Below are positions 62,778 to 64,000 of a stretch of DNA of 64,000 bases, piece after piece (position 1 is the first letter of the stretch; the number at the start of each line of letters is the position of its first letter). Origin of the DNA: Todiramphus chloris collaris (Eukaryota; Chordata; Aves; Coraciiformes; Alcedinidae); assembly GCA_025345505.1 (NCBI GenBank), contig JANVCC010000021.1:27087208-27151207 (forward strand). Reading direction: 5' to 3'. The position numbers and the translations under genes were made by a program. The notes under the pieces were generated by a model. It did not search any database, was not told the origin of the DNA, and saw only the letters and a program-made list of their open reading frames with translations.

Positions 62778-62791
62778 GTTACCATAGAAAC
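62778..62791 (+). promoter_or_regulatory. Near-consensus RFX X-box
   Basis: GTTACCATAGAAAC matches the RFX palindrome GTNRCC-RGYAAC at all but one position. It lies downstream of a CpG-enriched block (62440-62660). Confidence 0.3.
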
Positions 62792-63078
62792 TTATAGACC
62801 AGTAGAATATTCCTCCAGCTCTCCACCAATGGAGGGACAGGAATTCAAAGCTTGATATGGTAATGAGAGCCACCGGGGGATGATGAATGTGAACTGATTG
62901 AGGGTGGGGATTAAGTAAACCCTTAACAAGCCTTGAGGAGTGAAGAATGGTTGTGACTTCCTTAGGTAATACAGTGGCGTATTTAATTCTCTGAGATTTC
63001 CCACATTTATTGACAGGAAAATGTGTCACTGAAACACTGCTTTTTTTCTTTTTTTCTTTTATTTTTTTTTTTTGGGTT

Positions 63079-63094
63079 CCCCCCCCCCCCCCCC
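63079..63094 (+). repeat. Poly-C (16) flanked by GGG
   Basis: Sixteen C follow a T-rich stretch and a GGGTT, and run into GGG. Such tracts are prone to length error in sequencing. Confidence 0.95.
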
Positions 63095-64000
63095 GGGATT
63101 ATACTTGCAGACATCTTTTGGATGTTTTTCTTAATTATTTTTTAATGGTTTTGCATAGTGTAGCCTTTAGGGGAGAGTGGCACAATTCAAACTAATATAG
63201 ACTGTGGCTTCAGACACCAGAAAACTGTACTTTATAAATCAAATTAAATAAAATGAACTAATTAAACTAGTTTCAGTGTCTTCACTGTTTGCTGTTGCCA
63301 GGTAAAAGCTGCAAAATGAGCTACTCCGATTCTCAGTGTCTGAAAATCTGTTTCTAATTCACTGACTTTTTAGTTGTATATTCAGGCATTTTACTCTGGT
63401 CTAAGGCACAGAGTCAATTTTTTTGGCATGGTCCTTGCTGATTGCTTTTAAAAGTGTAAAATCTCCATCAGGAGAGAACTTTACAATTTGCTGGAATTTC
63501 AGTTTTAAAAAAAAATTTCAGTTTTTTCCACCAATAGTTATCATGGTATTCTGTACACTTTCCAAGATATATTAGTACACATGCTATCCAGTTCGTATCA
63601 TAAGAACAAGTCCATCTGTTTAAACATACTAATTTTGTCACACTAAATGGTGTACGTTGGATTTTTACTGTTTAAAATGCTAACAATACACTTCACAAGT
63701 TGGTGGTTTGGGTTTTTTTTTTATACATAGTAGTGTGTAGGTATTACCTCTCACACGATTTATTGAAGACCAGAGAAAATAGACTTTATACCCACACTAA
63801 TGTAATTCATCAAATTACCGATATTTACAGCAACTATCTATATGCTGCTCTTTAAAATACAGGCTAGACAGTCTGAAAGAATAAAAAAGGAAAGGTCTGA
63901 GATAATTTGGCAAGTCAACAAGACAGAACTGAAAGCTTGTACTTCTAGGCCAATTTGTAGGTCTAGATAAATGCTGCGTTTATTATACAATATATCCAAA

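Larger units (their letters stand above)
53352..64000 (-). other. SCEL: SCEL upstream introns or 5' flank, no confident exon
   Basis: Mammalian sciellin has many more repeats and a long N-terminal region, but I found no repeat exon here with the right phase and sequence. Contents are the inverted-repeat pair near 59.5-60.1 kb, a CR1 at 60787-61496 and a CpG-enriched block at 62440-62660. A few open segments with a donor site are discussed as candidates. Confidence 0.5.

Overview
This window is vertebrate nuclear DNA, almost certainly from a bird. The composition is AT-rich with large introns, and all recognisable interspersed repeats are CR1 LINEs. These include 5'-truncated copies that end in short ATTCTGTG-type repeats instead of poly-A, which is the avian pattern. 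There are no bacterial operons, CRISPR arrays or intact ERVs that I can see.

Two minus-strand genes can be supported. (1) The 3' half of SCEL (sciellin) lies at about 53.35-40.06 kb. I could place eight consecutive coding exons: three sciellin-repeat exons (60, 57 and 60 nt), two spacer exons (90 and 75 nt), two exons encoding a single C-terminal LIM domain (109 and 103 nt), and a 17-nt terminal coding exon with the stop codon. All reading phases join without a break. The 5' part of SCEL is not confidently visible in 53.4-64 kb and probably continues past the right edge. (2) Exon 1 of SLAIN1 lies at 27.41-27.75 kb inside a CpG island (about 27.0-28.45 kb). A 400-base N gap hides its start codon and N-terminal coiled coil. 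Exon 1 is followed by at least 27.4 kb of intron 1, which fills the left part of the window; I found no exon 2.

The order SCEL then SLAIN1, both on one strand, matches the SCEL-SLAIN1-EDNRB order on human 13q22, so the locus is syntenic. The stretch from 28.45 to 40.06 kb is the SCEL 3' flank plus the intergenic spacer. It holds one younger and one old CR1 copy and several T-rich tracts.

The products are functionally unrelated. Sciellin is a cornified-envelope precursor of stratified epithelia, and SLAIN1 is a microtubule plus-end protein. No new molecular system is evident. The points most worth checking are a spaced inverted-repeat pair at 59.47/60.05 kb, paired octamer motifs in a SCEL intron, a CpG-enriched block with a tRNA-like box A and a near-RFX site at 62.4-62.8 kb, a 26-T homopolymer serving as a SCEL polypyrimidine tract, and the phase-2 symmetry of the repeat exons.
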